Source of the DNA: Thermosipho sp. (in: thermotogales)
Lineage (GTDB): Bacteria > Thermotogota > Thermotogae > Thermotogales > Fervidobacteriaceae
Reading direction: 5' to 3'
DNA: 64,000 nucleotides
Assembly (NCBI GenBank): GCA_017656335.1
Contig: JACDOA010000003.1
Span: forward strand, 1 to 64,000
Shown here: positions 37,195 to 45,583 of the stretch, in pieces
Layout of the letters: each line of letters opens with the position of its first letter
Position numbering within the stretch: position 1 is the stretch's first letter
Notes under the pieces: generated by a model
What the model was told of the DNA's origin: nothing
Seen by the model: the letters and a program-made list of their open reading frames with translations, nothing else
Databases searched by the model: none
Position numbers and translations under genes: made by a program

Positions 37195-37872
37195 CTAAAT
37201 AACCGTTGTAATAGAATTTATAATCAAAAATACGAAAGAAACAATGACAATTATCAATATTATCATCTTTACGTATTTCCAAATCTTTCTAATTTTCCAG
37301 GAATAATCGTACGTGGGAATAAAATAACCTAATACCATACCTGTTAAAAAACCACCAAGGTGTGCTGCATTATTGATATTTGTACCTGGCATCAATCCAA
37401 AAATTACATTTATTAAAATCATTGGTAATAAAGCCGTACCTGTTAATGGCTTAAGAGCATACGGAGTATCCTTCCTGAAGCCAGCTGCAAAAAGAACTCC
37501 AACTAAACCGAAAATAGCGCCACTAGCTCCTACAGATAAAGACTTGTAATAAAATATCTGTGTGCCTATATTTCCCATTAATCCACTTAAAAAATAAAAC
37601 CCCAAAAATTTATCAGTTCCATACACACCTTCAACTATTCTTCCCAAAAAATAAAGGGCGTACATATTAAATAACAAATGGATAAAACCACCATGAACAA
37701 ACATTGAAGTAATAAGCCTATACCAATGGCCTCCGGAAACCAATGGACCATATTGTGCACCAAACCAAATATAAACCATCAAGTCACTAGCAGTATACAG
37801 TTTTGTAATTTCCATTGCAAATAGAATAATTACGTTAACTAAAATTAAATAAATATAACTCTCTCTTCTCAT
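37195..37872 (-). CDS. Rhomboid family intramembrane serine protease
   Basis: Multi-pass membrane protease that cleaves substrates within the lipid bilayer. About six hydrophobic segments are present. The catalytic Ser is in GASGAIFG (about residues 118-125), the HLLFNMYAL segment (about 63) carries the conserved His-Asn pair, and the catalytic His is in AAHLGGF (about 178). The longest frame starts at TTG 37884. ATG 37872 has GAGGG upstream within the end of ybaB and is chosen, giving 225 residues. The substrates are unknown. Confidence 0.9.
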   Translation of the reverse strand: MRRESYIYLILVNVIILFAMEITKLYTASDLMVYIWFGAQYGPLVSGGHWYRLITSMFVHGGFIHLLFNMYALYFLGRIVEGVYGTDKFLGFYFLSGLMGNIGTQIFYYKSLSVGASGAIFGLVGVLFAAGFRKDTPYALKPLTGTALLPMILINVIFGLMPGTNINNAAHLGGFLTGMVLGYFIPTYDYSWKIRKIWKYVKMIILIIVIVSFVFLIINSITTVI

Positions 37873-37880
37873 AAGATCCC

Positions 37881-38228
37881 TCAAATTCCAAATGGCAAGA
37901 TATCTTGTGTAACTTTTGAAAGCTCTTCTTCTCTTTTTTGCTCTATTTTTTCTATTAGTTCATCAAAGCCAGCTGTCAGTAAATCTTCCAACATTTCCTT
38001 GTCTTCTAGCAAGTCATCATCAATTTCAATATTTTTAATTTTTCTATCTGCAGTAGCAATTAATTTTAAAGCACCTCCACCTACACTTACTTCAATTTCG
38101 ACATTTGAAAAATTTTCTTCAACTTCTTTCATTTTTCTTTGAACTTCTTCCTGTAATTTTTGAATTCGTTCCATTTGGTTGGTTTTACTTCCAAGACTTT
38201 TGCCACCAAAACTCTTTAGTTTTTTCAT
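37881..38228 (-). CDS. ybaB: YbaB/EbfC family nucleoid-associated protein
   Basis: Small DNA-binding protein that bends or bridges DNA as a tweezer-like dimer. The N-terminal helix is QMERIQKLQEEVQRKMKEVEE-type (about residues 17-38), followed by the family beta-sheet VEIEVSVGGGALKLIATAD (about 43-60) and the C-terminal helix. The length of 115 is normal. The ATG has AAGGAGGTATAAT. It is usually linked to dnaX and recR, but not here. Its last 4 bases are near the rhomboid ribosome binding site. Confidence 0.9.
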   Translation of the reverse strand: MKKLKSFGGKSLGSKTNQMERIQKLQEEVQRKMKEVEENFSNVEIEVSVGGGALKLIATADRKIKNIEIDDDLLEDKEMLEDLLTAGFDELIEKIEQKREEELSKVTQDILPFGI

Positions 38229-38239
38229 ATTATACCTCC

Positions 38240-39304
38240 TTAATAAATTTTCTCATACATCGAAAATCCATCAGTTTTATAAATTTTTTGATCAGGAGAA
38301 ATCAAAAAAACTTCTGAATTATTTTTCGGAAACACTGTTCTAGTAAACAACCAATTTTGAACACCTAAAACAAAAGCAGCTGTGGAAAATGCATCTGCAC
38401 TGATTGCATCATCTGAAATAACAGTAGCACTAATCGCTCCGTTAGCTGGAAAACCTGTTTTTGGATTTATTAAATGATGATATCTTAATCCATCTTTGAT
38501 GAAATATCTTTCATAATCACCACTTGTCGCTACAGAACCACTTTTTAAATATATATAACTTACACTATCTGTCCCTCGGGGGTTTTTTATTCCTATAATC
38601 CAAAAATCTTTACCAAATTTGGGGCCAAGTATTCTTATATCTCCACCTGCTTCAACAAAACCCGAACATTCTGGATCAGCTGTTTTAGCTATTTGATACG
38701 CTCTTTCAAGTGCATAACCTTTAGCTAATCCTCCCAAATCTATCCAAACTCCATTTGTCTTAATAGCTTTTTTATTATAATCTAACTGAATCTTTTCGTA
38801 ACCACTCTTATTCAAAGCTTCTTCAATTTCTTTTGCATTCGGTACAGTAAAACCATCATTTTCAGAAAATTTCTCTGAAAAGTGTGAAAAGCCCCATAAG
38901 TCTATTAATCTTCCCAAAGTAGGATCAAAAGCACCATCTGTGATTTTTGCATATCTTAATGCTAATTCAATTAAAGCAAAAGTTTCATCATCAACTTCAA
39001 GCCAGTCATTACTATGATTTAATTCATACAAGATAGAATCTTTTTTATAAGGATCGAACTTTTGTGATATTCTATCCATTTCAGCAAATATTTCTTTTGA
39101 AATTAAATCTGGATTTGATTTTGTGGAAATTTTCAAATGAACATAAGTTCCCAAGGTAAATTGTTCAAAATCCTTATACATATTTGGATTTCTTAAAAAA
39201 ACAGCAATTACAACTATAATAATAACAACAGATAACAAAACAAGCAATGAAAAAAAAGAAACTTTGCTCAATCTATTTAAATCCTGACGATTTCTCTTCC
39301 GCAT
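38240..39304 (-). CDS. apbE: FAD:protein FMN transferase (ApbE)
   Basis: Attaches FMN covalently to Thr/Ser of target flavoproteins, such as Rnf or Nqr subunits, or acts on other exported proteins. A single N-terminal membrane anchor spans about residues 15-36, with no lipobox Cys. The catalytic domain shows FTLGTYVHLKIS near 50, DLGGLAKGYALE near 188, AGGDIRILGPKFG near 212, SGSVATSGDYERY near 247 and HLINPKTGFPA near 270. The conserved Asp/Thr metal site DAISADAFSTAAFVLG follows near 292. The length of 354 is normal. The ATG lies inside the end of the radical SAM gene, 12 bases after GGAGGG. Confidence 0.92.
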   Translation of the reverse strand: MRKRNRQDLNRLSKVSFFSLLVLLSVVIIIVVIAVFLRNPNMYKDFEQFTLGTYVHLKISTKSNPDLISKEIFAEMDRISQKFDPYKKDSILYELNHSNDWLEVDDETFALIELALRYAKITDGAFDPTLGRLIDLWGFSHFSEKFSENDGFTVPNAKEIEEALNKSGYEKIQLDYNKKAIKTNGVWIDLGGLAKGYALERAYQIAKTADPECSGFVEAGGDIRILGPKFGKDFWIIGIKNPRGTDSVSYIYLKSGSVATSGDYERYFIKDGLRYHHLINPKTGFPANGAISATVISDDAISADAFSTAAFVLGVQNWLFTRTVFPKNNSEVFLISPDQKIYKTDGFSMYEKIY

Positions 39305-40266
39305 ATTTTACATTTTCCCTCCTTAGTTAAATTTAAAATTTTCACATCATATCCTTCTCTTATAATTAAAGGAGTATTACACTCTGGGCAAATGGTACTT
39401 TCATATTCAGACTCAAAAATATTACCAATATAGACAAAATTTAAAAATTCTTTCGCTAAGAGATATAATTTTTTTAATTCATCAACTGGTGTAGGAGGAA
39501 TATCGTATTTATACGCAGGAAAATATCTCGTTAAATGAAGAGGAATATCTTTGCTTATTTTTGAAAGTGCCTCAAATTCTCTTACAAGCTCTTCTTCATT
39601 ATCATTTTTTCCAGGTATTACAAGTGTTGTTACTTCAACATGAACTCCATAATCATATGCAAATTTTATAACTTTTAATACGGATTCATAATCTCCCAAA
39701 CATTCCTTTTTATAAAACTCACTATTAAATCCTTTCAAATCTATATTCATTGCGTCAATATTTTGCAATAATAACTTTAAGGGTTCAATTTCAATGTATC
39801 CGTTAGTAACTAAAACATTGTAAAGCCCCTTTTTATGCGCTATTCTCGAAGTATCTAAGACAAATTCATACCAAACTATAGGTTCACTATAAGTATAGGC
39901 AATACCCTTAGAACCTCTAGATAAAGCAATTTGAACTAATTGATCTGGTGTAACAACTTTAATAGCTGGTTTTTCCTGAGATATTTCCCAGTTCTGACAA
40001 AATTTACATTTCAAATTACAGCCCCATGTTCCAACAGAAAGAATTTCAGTACCAGGACTGAAATGATATAAAGGTTTCTTTTCTATAGGATCCATCGAAA
40101 TAGATGAAATATCACCATAATTTTTCGTAAATAATATACCGTTTTCATTAAATCTTACTCCACAAATGCCAGTTTGTCCATTTTTTAAAAAACATTTGTG
40201 AGGACATAAATTACAAATTACTCCACCATCTTTTTCCTCAAAAAATGTCGCCATTTTTTTCATATT
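39277..40266 (-). CDS. amrS: Radical SAM protein, AmmeMemoRadiSam/AmrS-like
   Basis: Radical SAM enzyme of the PflA-like AmrS family, whose substrate is not established here. The iron-sulfur motif is GCNLKCKFCQNW near residues 78-89, CNLCPHKC near 15-22 and a C-terminal zinc-ribbon-like CPEC/CKIC pair (about 305 and 325) bind further metal. The longest frame begins at 40362, overlapping the GNAT gene; ATG 40266 follows AGGTGGTGTTAAT and lies just after a promoter, so I use it (329 residues). The related AmmeMemoRadiSam A and B proteins are not in this window. Confidence 0.82.
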   Translation of the reverse strand, partial: NMKKMATFFEEKDGGVICNLCPHKCFLKNGQTGICGVRFNENGILFTKNYGDISSISMDPIEKKPLYHFSPGTEILSVGTWGCNLKCKFCQNWEISQEKPAIKVVTPDQLVQIALSRGSKGIAYTYSEPIVWYEFVLDTSRIAHKKGLYNVLVTNGYIEIEPLKLLLQNIDAMNIDLKGFNSEFYKKECLGDYESVLKVIKFAYDYGVHVEVTTLVIPGKNDNEEELVREFEALSKISKDIPLHLTRYFPAYKYDIPPTPVDELKKLYLLAKEFLNFVYIGNIFESEYESTICPECNTPLIIREGYDVKILNLTKEGKCKICGREIVRI

Positions 40267-40282
40267 AACACCACCTGATTCT

Positions 40283-40291
40283 ATTATAACA
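40283..40291 (-). promoter_or_regulatory. Extended -10 promoter for the AmrS gene
   Basis: The minus strand reads TGTTATAAT (TATAAT at 40288-40283), immediately after the GNAT terminator, about 17 bases before the AmrS ATG. It implies a very short leader. Confidence 0.55.
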
Positions 40292-40292
40292 T

Positions 40293-40317
40293 AAAAAAAG
40301 CCGCTTTTTATGCGGCT
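40293..40317 (-). terminator. Terminator after the GNAT gene
   Basis: On the minus strand AGCCGC pairs with GCGGCT around a 5-6 base loop, and seven T follow. It ends the dnaN-pilin-ABC-GNAT run 20 bases after the GNAT stop. Confidence 0.8.
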
Positions 40318-40337
40318 AAGATTCAATAAAAAATTTA

Positions 40338-40880
40338 TTATTGATTTTCGAAACTTCTCCAATAATCTTCAGCAAGAATTGACATTCTTACTAAATCCCA
40401 ATATTTTCCTTTTAAATATTTCGCTTGCCTCTCTTTCCCTTCTAATAAAAAACCACATTTTTCGTACACCCTAATAGCTCTTTTGTTATACTCATATGTT
40501 TTCAAATAAACCCTGTTTAAGTTTAAATACTCAAAAGCATACTTTAAAACTAACTTCGTTGCTTCAGTACCAAGCCCTTTATTCCAATAATTCTTATCAA
40601 AAATTCCAATTCCAAATTCAGCCTGTCTGTTAATCCAATCAATATTATTTAACCCAGTTGATCCAACTAAAAGATTCTTATCTTTAACTTCTATTCCTAA
40701 AGTCACAGTATTAAAATTATTTGCATCGTTTTTCAACCAATTTTCTTCCATGTATTTATTAATCGGAAAAACTAAAGCCAAGTACTGTCTAACCTCTTCG
40801 TCATTTATTAATTCAACAAATCTTTTTGCATCTTCAACCTCAATTGGTCTTAATAAAACTTTTTCCCCCACCAGTTTCAA
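40338..40880 (-). CDS. GNAT acetyltransferase, RimJ/RimL type
   Basis: Acetyl-CoA-dependent N-acetyltransferase of the RimL/SpeG-like branch. The residues LVGEKVLLRPIEVEDAKRF open the domain, GIGIFDKNYWNKGLGTEATKLVL (about 90-112) holds the acetyl-CoA loop (Q/R-x-x-G-x-G/A form, here NKGLGTEA), and YEYNKRAIRVYEKCGF (about 134-149) is the C-terminal family motif. The start is TTG 40880, 8 bases after GGAGG inside the ABC gene. The substrate is unknown; N-terminal acetylation of a ribosomal protein or polyamine are possibilities. Confidence 0.85.
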   Translation of the reverse strand: MKLVGEKVLLRPIEVEDAKRFVELINDEEVRQYLALVFPINKYMEENWLKNDANNFNTVTLGIEVKDKNLLVGSTGLNNIDWINRQAEFGIGIFDKNYWNKGLGTEATKLVLKYAFEYLNLNRVYLKTYEYNKRAIRVYEKCGFLLEGKERQAKYLKGKYWDLVRMSILAEDYWRSFENQ

Positions 40881-41640
40881 TTTTCACACCTCCAGTAAGA
40901 AACTCTCTAATACCTATACTTCTAACGTGAATCAAATTATCTAATTCCTTTAATTTATCTATTTTAACCAATACAGGGGATGATGCTCCTTGTAAAACAA
41001 CATACACAAATCTTTCATATTTTTCCCAGAATTCCTTAACAGTGCCCAAAAATAATGTTTTACCACCTTCTAAAATTAATACTTTAGAACAAATCTTTTC
41101 AATTTCTTCATCTTCATGAGTAACATATAACACTATTTTATTTGATTTTTTTAGCTTTTCTATTCTTTCGATAATTAATTTTTTAGACTCTATATCAAGA
41201 CCACTTGTAGGCTCATCCATTAATATTATTTCAGGATCTGGTAGTAAAGCTATTACCATTGACAACCTTTGCTGTAATCCTTTTGATAGTTCCTTTGGTT
41301 TTTTCCTAAGATGAGGTTTTAAACCAAAATAATCAATCTCTTCTAAAATCCTCTTCTGTGAAATTTTTCTAAGATTGGCAAAATATTTTATATTATCTTT
41401 AAGAGAAATTTCGGGAATCAGTATAGGTTTTTCTGGTATATAAGAAATCAAACTCGAATTGGAAATTATTTCACCAGAGCTTGGTTTCAAAATACCAGCT
41501 ATTAAGTTTAAAAGAGTGCTTTTCCCACAGCCGTTTTTACCTACTATTCCTAGGATTTCTCCTTTTTCAAGTTTAAAACTTATATCTTGTAATGCCCAAA
41601 AGTTCTTAAATCTTTTGCCAAGATTTTTTACCTCAATCAA
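40840..41640 (-). CDS. ABC transporter ATP-binding protein, CcmA-like
   Basis: ATPase subunit of an ABC exporter-type system. Walker A is GKNGCGKSTLL near residues 34-44, the signature motif is LSKGLQQRLS near 134, Walker B is EIILMDEPTSGLD near 152, and the switch is VLYVTHEDEE near 192. The length is 266. The start is TTG 41640, 10 bases after GGAGG and overlapping the pilin stop. No permease is adjacent; it lies between a pseudopilin and a GNAT gene, so its partner is unknown. Confidence 0.85.
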   Translation of the reverse strand: MIEVKNLGKRFKNFWALQDISFKLEKGEILGIVGKNGCGKSTLLNLIAGILKPSSGEIISNSSLISYIPEKPILIPEISLKDNIKYFANLRKISQKRILEEIDYFGLKPHLRKKPKELSKGLQQRLSMVIALLPDPEIILMDEPTSGLDIESKKLIIERIEKLKKSNKIVLYVTHEDEEIEKICSKVLILEGGKTLFLGTVKEFWEKYERFVYVVLQGASSPVLVKIDKLKELDNLIHVRSIGIREFLTGGVKIETGGGKSFIKTN

Positions 41641-42083
41641 GGCTTAGGAACCTCCAAGTATATATAACTGTTATTATCATCAATTTTAACTGACGGATTA
41701 ACCGATTGAACCATCAAAAATTGAACATCTTTACTTATGTAATATATTTTACAAACCTTTTCATCATCGGAAAGCCAAATTTCATACCCTTTATCAGATA
41801 AATCTTTATCAATAAATCCATCCTGATATAATTTTTTTATCCTTAATTTTGCTTTCTCTTTTTCATTTAATTCGTTATTGTTATCAATTTCGAAAAAATA
41901 ATTTGAATCGTAAGTAAGGAATGCCGCAAGAACACTTTGAGAAAGATTCCGCAAGTTTGCAGCCACTTGCGCTGCTTTAGCCTTTGAAAGTGCATTCAAT
42001 CCTATGGGTGCAGCAACACCTAAAAGAGCTGAAATTATAGCCATAACAATTAATAATTCAATCAGAGTAAATCCTTTTTTCAT
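41637..42083 (-). CDS. Type IV pilin/type II secretion pseudopilin
   Basis: Prepilin with the peptidase cleavage motif GFTLIELLIVMAII (about residues 4-17), cut before Phe, with the Glu at mature position 5. The hydrophobic N-terminal helix continues to about 32, followed by a globular domain rich in Asp and Asn. The length is 148. It is probably a minor pilin or pseudopilin served by the PilB-type ATPase at 30028-31728. The ATG follows GAGGTGAAAAT, 9 bases after dnaN. No other pilus genes are nearby. Confidence 0.87.
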   Translation of the reverse strand: MKKGFTLIELLIVMAIISALLGVAAPIGLNALSKAKAAQVAANLRNLSQSVLAAFLTYDSNYFFEIDNNNELNEKEKAKLRIKKLYQDGFIDKDLSDKGYEIWLSDDEKVCKIYYISKDVQFLMVQSVNPSVKIDDNNSYIYLEVPKP

Positions 42084-42092
42084 ATTTTCACC

Positions 42093-43196
42093 TCACGCTC
42101 TCACAGGAAGCACAATGTAGAGATATCCTCCTACATCTTTCGAATTCACTTGCATTGGACTAAGCTCATCTACAAAGTTGAAAACTATTTCCTCTTCATC
42201 AACATTCTTTACTGCCTCGTTTAAAAATCTAGGATTAAAATTAATAATCAAATCTTCTCCCTCTTTTTCAATGTTCAGCTCTTCTCGAACTTCACCAAAT
42301 TCAGGACTCTGACTGGTTAATATCATAGAGTTATCTGTAATTTCTAATCTTACTTTATCATTTCCTCTTTTGGCAATAATCATATTTCTTTTTAGAGCTT
42401 CTAAAAATTCACTTTTATTGAAAGTTATTCTTGTTTTAAATGCTTTAGGTAAAACTCTTTTGTAATCTGGAAATACTTCTTCAACAACTCTAGTAATAAC
42501 AGTAATATCTCCAGAGTTTATAGCCATTTTCTTATTATCACATGTTATCTTAACAACAGGCTCATCAGCTCCAGATAACATGTTCTGAAGTTCTTTCATA
42601 CTTTTTAATGAAATTATAAAATCAATTTCAGCTTCAACATCAACTTTTTGTTCTACTAAGGCCAATCTGTATCCATCGCTTGCAACAAGTCTTAAAAATT
42701 TATCCTTTATTTCCCAATAAACACCATTTAACGCTCTCATAGCAGTTTCGGTTGATGCACAAAAAATTACTTTATCAATCATCTCTGATAAAATGGAGGT
42801 TTCTATTTCAAAATTAATGCCAGTTTTTTCAAATTCTAACGGCGGGAATTTTTCAGGATTAGAATAAGTTGTTAGATTAAAAGCAGTTTTACCACTTCTA
42901 ACATTAAGCTTACCTAAATTATATTCTAAAACAATTTCATCTTCATCAATATTTTTGACAATTTCTTCAAGAAGTTTTGCATCAACAGCAAAGGAATCAC
43001 TACCATCAAATTCGTTAACATCCAATTTTGCAACGACAAAAGTTTGCATGTCTGTAGAAAAAACCTTAATAGAATCATTTTCAGGCTTAAATAACAAGCA
43101 CTGAAGAATTGGATCAACTGTTTTAGAACCGACAGCTTGGGCTGCAACGGAAATTTTCTTTGAAAATTCCTGCTTATTGATCACGAATCTCAACAT
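42093..43196 (-). CDS. dnaN: DNA polymerase III sliding clamp (beta subunit)
   Basis: Ring-shaped processivity factor for chromosomal replication. The 367 residues form the usual three repeated clamp domains; IVKNIDEDEIVLEYN near 89 is a domain-one strand, ASDGYRLALVE near 173 is the conserved central motif and the protein ends YLYIVLPVRA, typical of the clamp C-terminus. The ATG follows AAGGAGGGATTTC. It is not next to dnaA here; it leads a run with pilin, ABC and GNAT genes. It is divergent from the fructokinase gene. Confidence 0.95.
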   Translation of the reverse strand: MLRFVINKQEFSKKISVAAQAVGSKTVDPILQCLLFKPENDSIKVFSTDMQTFVVAKLDVNEFDGSDSFAVDAKLLEEIVKNIDEDEIVLEYNLGKLNVRSGKTAFNLTTYSNPEKFPPLEFEKTGINFEIETSILSEMIDKVIFCASTETAMRALNGVYWEIKDKFLRLVASDGYRLALVEQKVDVEAEIDFIISLKSMKELQNMLSGADEPVVKITCDNKKMAINSGDITVITRVVEEVFPDYKRVLPKAFKTRITFNKSEFLEALKRNMIIAKRGNDKVRLEITDNSMILTSQSPEFGEVREELNIEKEGEDLIINFNPRFLNEAVKNVDEEEIVFNFVDELSPMQVNSKDVGGYLYIVLPVRA

Positions 43197-43226
43197 GAAA
43201 TCCCTCCTTTTTAAGCCTTCATCAAT

Positions 43227-43255
43227 ATTTTATCATATTCTTTCTGAATTTAGCA
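43227..43255 (-). promoter_or_regulatory. Probable dnaN promoter
   Basis: The minus strand has TGATAAAAT (TAAAAT at 43232-43227, extended -10) with TTGCTA 18 bases upstream. The 92-bp dnaN-fructokinase gap must also hold the plus-strand promoter, for which TAAAAT at 43264-43269 is a weak candidate. Confidence 0.5.
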
Positions 43256-43288
43256 AAATGCGGTAAAATATAGTTAAGAGGTGAAAAC

Positions 43289-44215
43289 GTGAAAATAGTT
43301 TTTTTGGGCGAAATTTTAATAGATCTAATTTCAAACGAAAAATTAACCATAGCCAAAAATTTTGAAAAGAGATTAGGTGGTAGCCCATTAAATATAGCTA
43401 TCAATCTTTCTCAGCTAGGTATTGAAACTTCTATAATTTCAAAAATTGGCAATGATCCTTTTGGAATTTTTATATTAGAAAATCTCCAAAAGTATAACAT
43501 AAATAGGGATTTTTTACAAACTGATAAACTCCACAATACAACTTTGGTCTTTGTCTCAAAATCAAAGAGTTCACCGGAATTTTTTGTAATCAGAGGAGCT
43601 GATAAATTCTTTGAAATACCCGAATTAAATTTTAATAATACAAAATTTTTACACCTAAGTTGTTGGACTATAACTCACAAAGAAAATTACACTAAAACCT
43701 TGCAAATTATAGAGCGTGCCAAGAAGCACGGAGTTAAAATAGGATTTGATCCCAACTGTAGAAGTATGATTTTTTGTGATCAAAAATTAGACTTAGACAG
43801 AATTTTTGAAGTTATAAAAAACTCCTATATAATGAAACCGTCAATAGATGACGCAAAAGAAATTTTCGGACCTTTACCTGAAGAAAGATATATTGAACTT
43901 CTTCATAATTTCGGAGTGAATTTTGTAATACTAACACTTGGAAAAGAAGGAGCTTTAGTTTCAGATGGTAAAGTTGTTAAACACATCCCTTCATTAGCTA
44001 CTGAAGTTATAGATACCACTGGTGCTGGAGATGCTTTTTGGGCAGGCATTTATTACGGTTTGTTAAATAACTGGTCTATTTTCAAATCAGCTAAATTGGG
44101 AACTATGATATCATCTTTTGTTTTAAAAAAAGTTGGTGCAATTACTGATTTAAGTAAAATCAAAAATTATATTAAGGAGTTAGAAAATAATGCTGAAAAA
44201 AATAGCTTTTTTTAA
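43289..44215 (+). CDS. PfkB-family carbohydrate kinase, probable fructokinase
   Basis: Ribokinase-family sugar kinase. The N-terminal GGSPLNIAINLSQLG near residues 31-45 and the C-terminal DTTGAGDAFWAGI near 239-251, with the catalytic Asp, are diagnostic. The length of 308 is normal. The start is GTG, with AGAGGTGAAAAC upstream. Placed directly before a sucrose-phosphate-synthase-like gene (26-base overlap), it is most likely a fructokinase of sucrose metabolism; substrate specificity is inference. Confidence 0.85.
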   Translation: MKIVFLGEILIDLISNEKLTIAKNFEKRLGGSPLNIAINLSQLGIETSIISKIGNDPFGIFILENLQKYNINRDFLQTDKLHNTTLVFVSKSKSSPEFFVIRGADKFFEIPELNFNNTKFLHLSCWTITHKENYTKTLQIIERAKKHGVKIGFDPNCRSMIFCDQKLDLDRIFEVIKNSYIMKPSIDDAKEIFGPLPEERYIELLHNFGVNFVILTLGKEGALVSDGKVVKHIPSLATEVIDTTGAGDAFWAGIYYGLLNNWSIFKSAKLGTMISSFVLKKVGAITDLSKIKNYIKELENNAEKNSFF

Positions 44216-45566
44216 TCCCCAAGGAAACTTTGATAGAAATGATAGTCATTTAACAGAGCATCCTGATTTTGGTGGTCAACTTGTTTATGTTAAAGAATTA
44301 GCCAAAGCTATGTCCAAATTGGGTTTAAAAATTGATATTATTACACGTAAGATTATTGATCTTGATTGGCCAGAATTTTCTGAAACATTTGATCATTATC
44401 CTAACTATGAAAATTTAAGAATAATTAGAGTACCTTTTGGAGGAAGCAAATTTCTGAATAAAGAACTTTTATGGGAATATCTTGGAGATTATGTAAAAGA
44501 AATAATTCGTTTTTATAATAGTGAAGGAGAATTTCCTGATTTTGTCACCACTCATTATGGCGATGGTGGAATATCAGGAGCAATGTTTCTAAAAAAAACC
44601 GGAATAAATTTTTCATTTACCGGGCATTCACTTGGGGCACAAAAAAAAGATAAATTTTCCAGTTTTAACAATGAATTTCTAGAGCAAAAATATAGATTTT
44701 CTATTAGAATCGCTGCAGAAAGATCTGCTATTAAATATTCAACTTTTGTCGTTACTAGTACTGAACAGGAAAAAACTGTTCAGTATATGCATCAAGCCTA
44801 TAAAAATCTTACGCTGGAAAATTTAAAAAAATTTGTTGTAATATCTCCAGGGGTTAATACAGAAATTTTTAATACTTTTGAAGATGAAAAGGTACAACAT
44901 TTTGAAAAATTTTTAAAAATATATAATAAAAGCTTTATAATACTTTCCAGCAGAATTGATCCTAAAAAAAATCATATTTCTGTTGTAAAAAGTTATTTAG
45001 AAAATAAAAAATTGCAGGAAATTTTTAACTTAATTATTGTAGTTCGTGGAATTGAAAATGTTTTTGAATATTCAAAAAAAGAAACTGAAGATGCTAAAAT
45101 TTTAAGTCAAATTATTCACCTTCTCAAAGAAAACAATCTTCTTGAAAATATTATTTTTTTAAATATTGATAGCCAGATTGAACTTGCTTCGTTATATAAA
45201 GCAGCATCTAAATTTAAATCTATTTTTGCCCTTACTTCTCTTTATGAACCTTTTGGTTTAGCAATTATTGAAGCAATGGCATGTGGTTTACCTGTTGTTG
45301 CCACAAAATCGGGTGGACCAATTGAAATATTAAACAATGGATATTATGGGAAAGTTGTTGATCCAAATGATACTAATGAAATTTCCAGTGCCATCTTAGA
45401 AATTTTCAAAGATTATAATAAGTATCAAAAATTGGGAATTAATAGAGTAATTTCAAATTACACCTGGGAAAAAACCGCAGAAAAATATCTCGAAAAAATA
45501 CATTCAACTTATAAAATGAAAACCGAGCATGTACAATTACCGCTTTTCTTTGAAAAATTAATATAA
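44190..45566 (+). CDS. Sucrose-phosphate synthase-like glycosyltransferase (GT4)
   Basis: GT-B fold glycosyltransferase. DFGGQLVYVKELAKAM near residues 26-41 is the donor-side Gly motif of sucrose synthases and sucrose-phosphate synthases, FTGHSLGAQK near 144-153 is the family's acceptor motif, and EPFGLAIIEAMACGLPVVAT near 358-377 is the GT4 signature. The length of 458 is that of the short bacterial sucrose or mannosylfructose phosphate synthases. The neighbouring fructokinase supports a fructose-6-phosphate acceptor. A sucrose-phosphate phosphatase is not seen here. The ATG follows AAGGAG and lies inside the kinase gene. Confidence 0.85.
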   Translation: MLKKIAFFNPQGNFDRNDSHLTEHPDFGGQLVYVKELAKAMSKLGLKIDIITRKIIDLDWPEFSETFDHYPNYENLRIIRVPFGGSKFLNKELLWEYLGDYVKEIIRFYNSEGEFPDFVTTHYGDGGISGAMFLKKTGINFSFTGHSLGAQKKDKFSSFNNEFLEQKYRFSIRIAAERSAIKYSTFVVTSTEQEKTVQYMHQAYKNLTLENLKKFVVISPGVNTEIFNTFEDEKVQHFEKFLKIYNKSFIILSSRIDPKKNHISVVKSYLENKKLQEIFNLIIVVRGIENVFEYSKKETEDAKILSQIIHLLKENNLLENIIFLNIDSQIELASLYKAASKFKSIFALTSLYEPFGLAIIEAMACGLPVVATKSGGPIEILNNGYYGKVVDPNDTNEISSAILEIFKDYNKYQKLGINRVISNYTWEKTAEKYLEKIHSTYKMKTEHVQLPLFFEKLI

Positions 45567-45583
45567 AAGAAAGGATGTAAAAC

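Noticed and set aside
40266-40362. Extended AmrS start inside the GNAT gene
   Set aside because: It would read through a terminator and a promoter; the ATG at 40266 follows a ribosome binding site.
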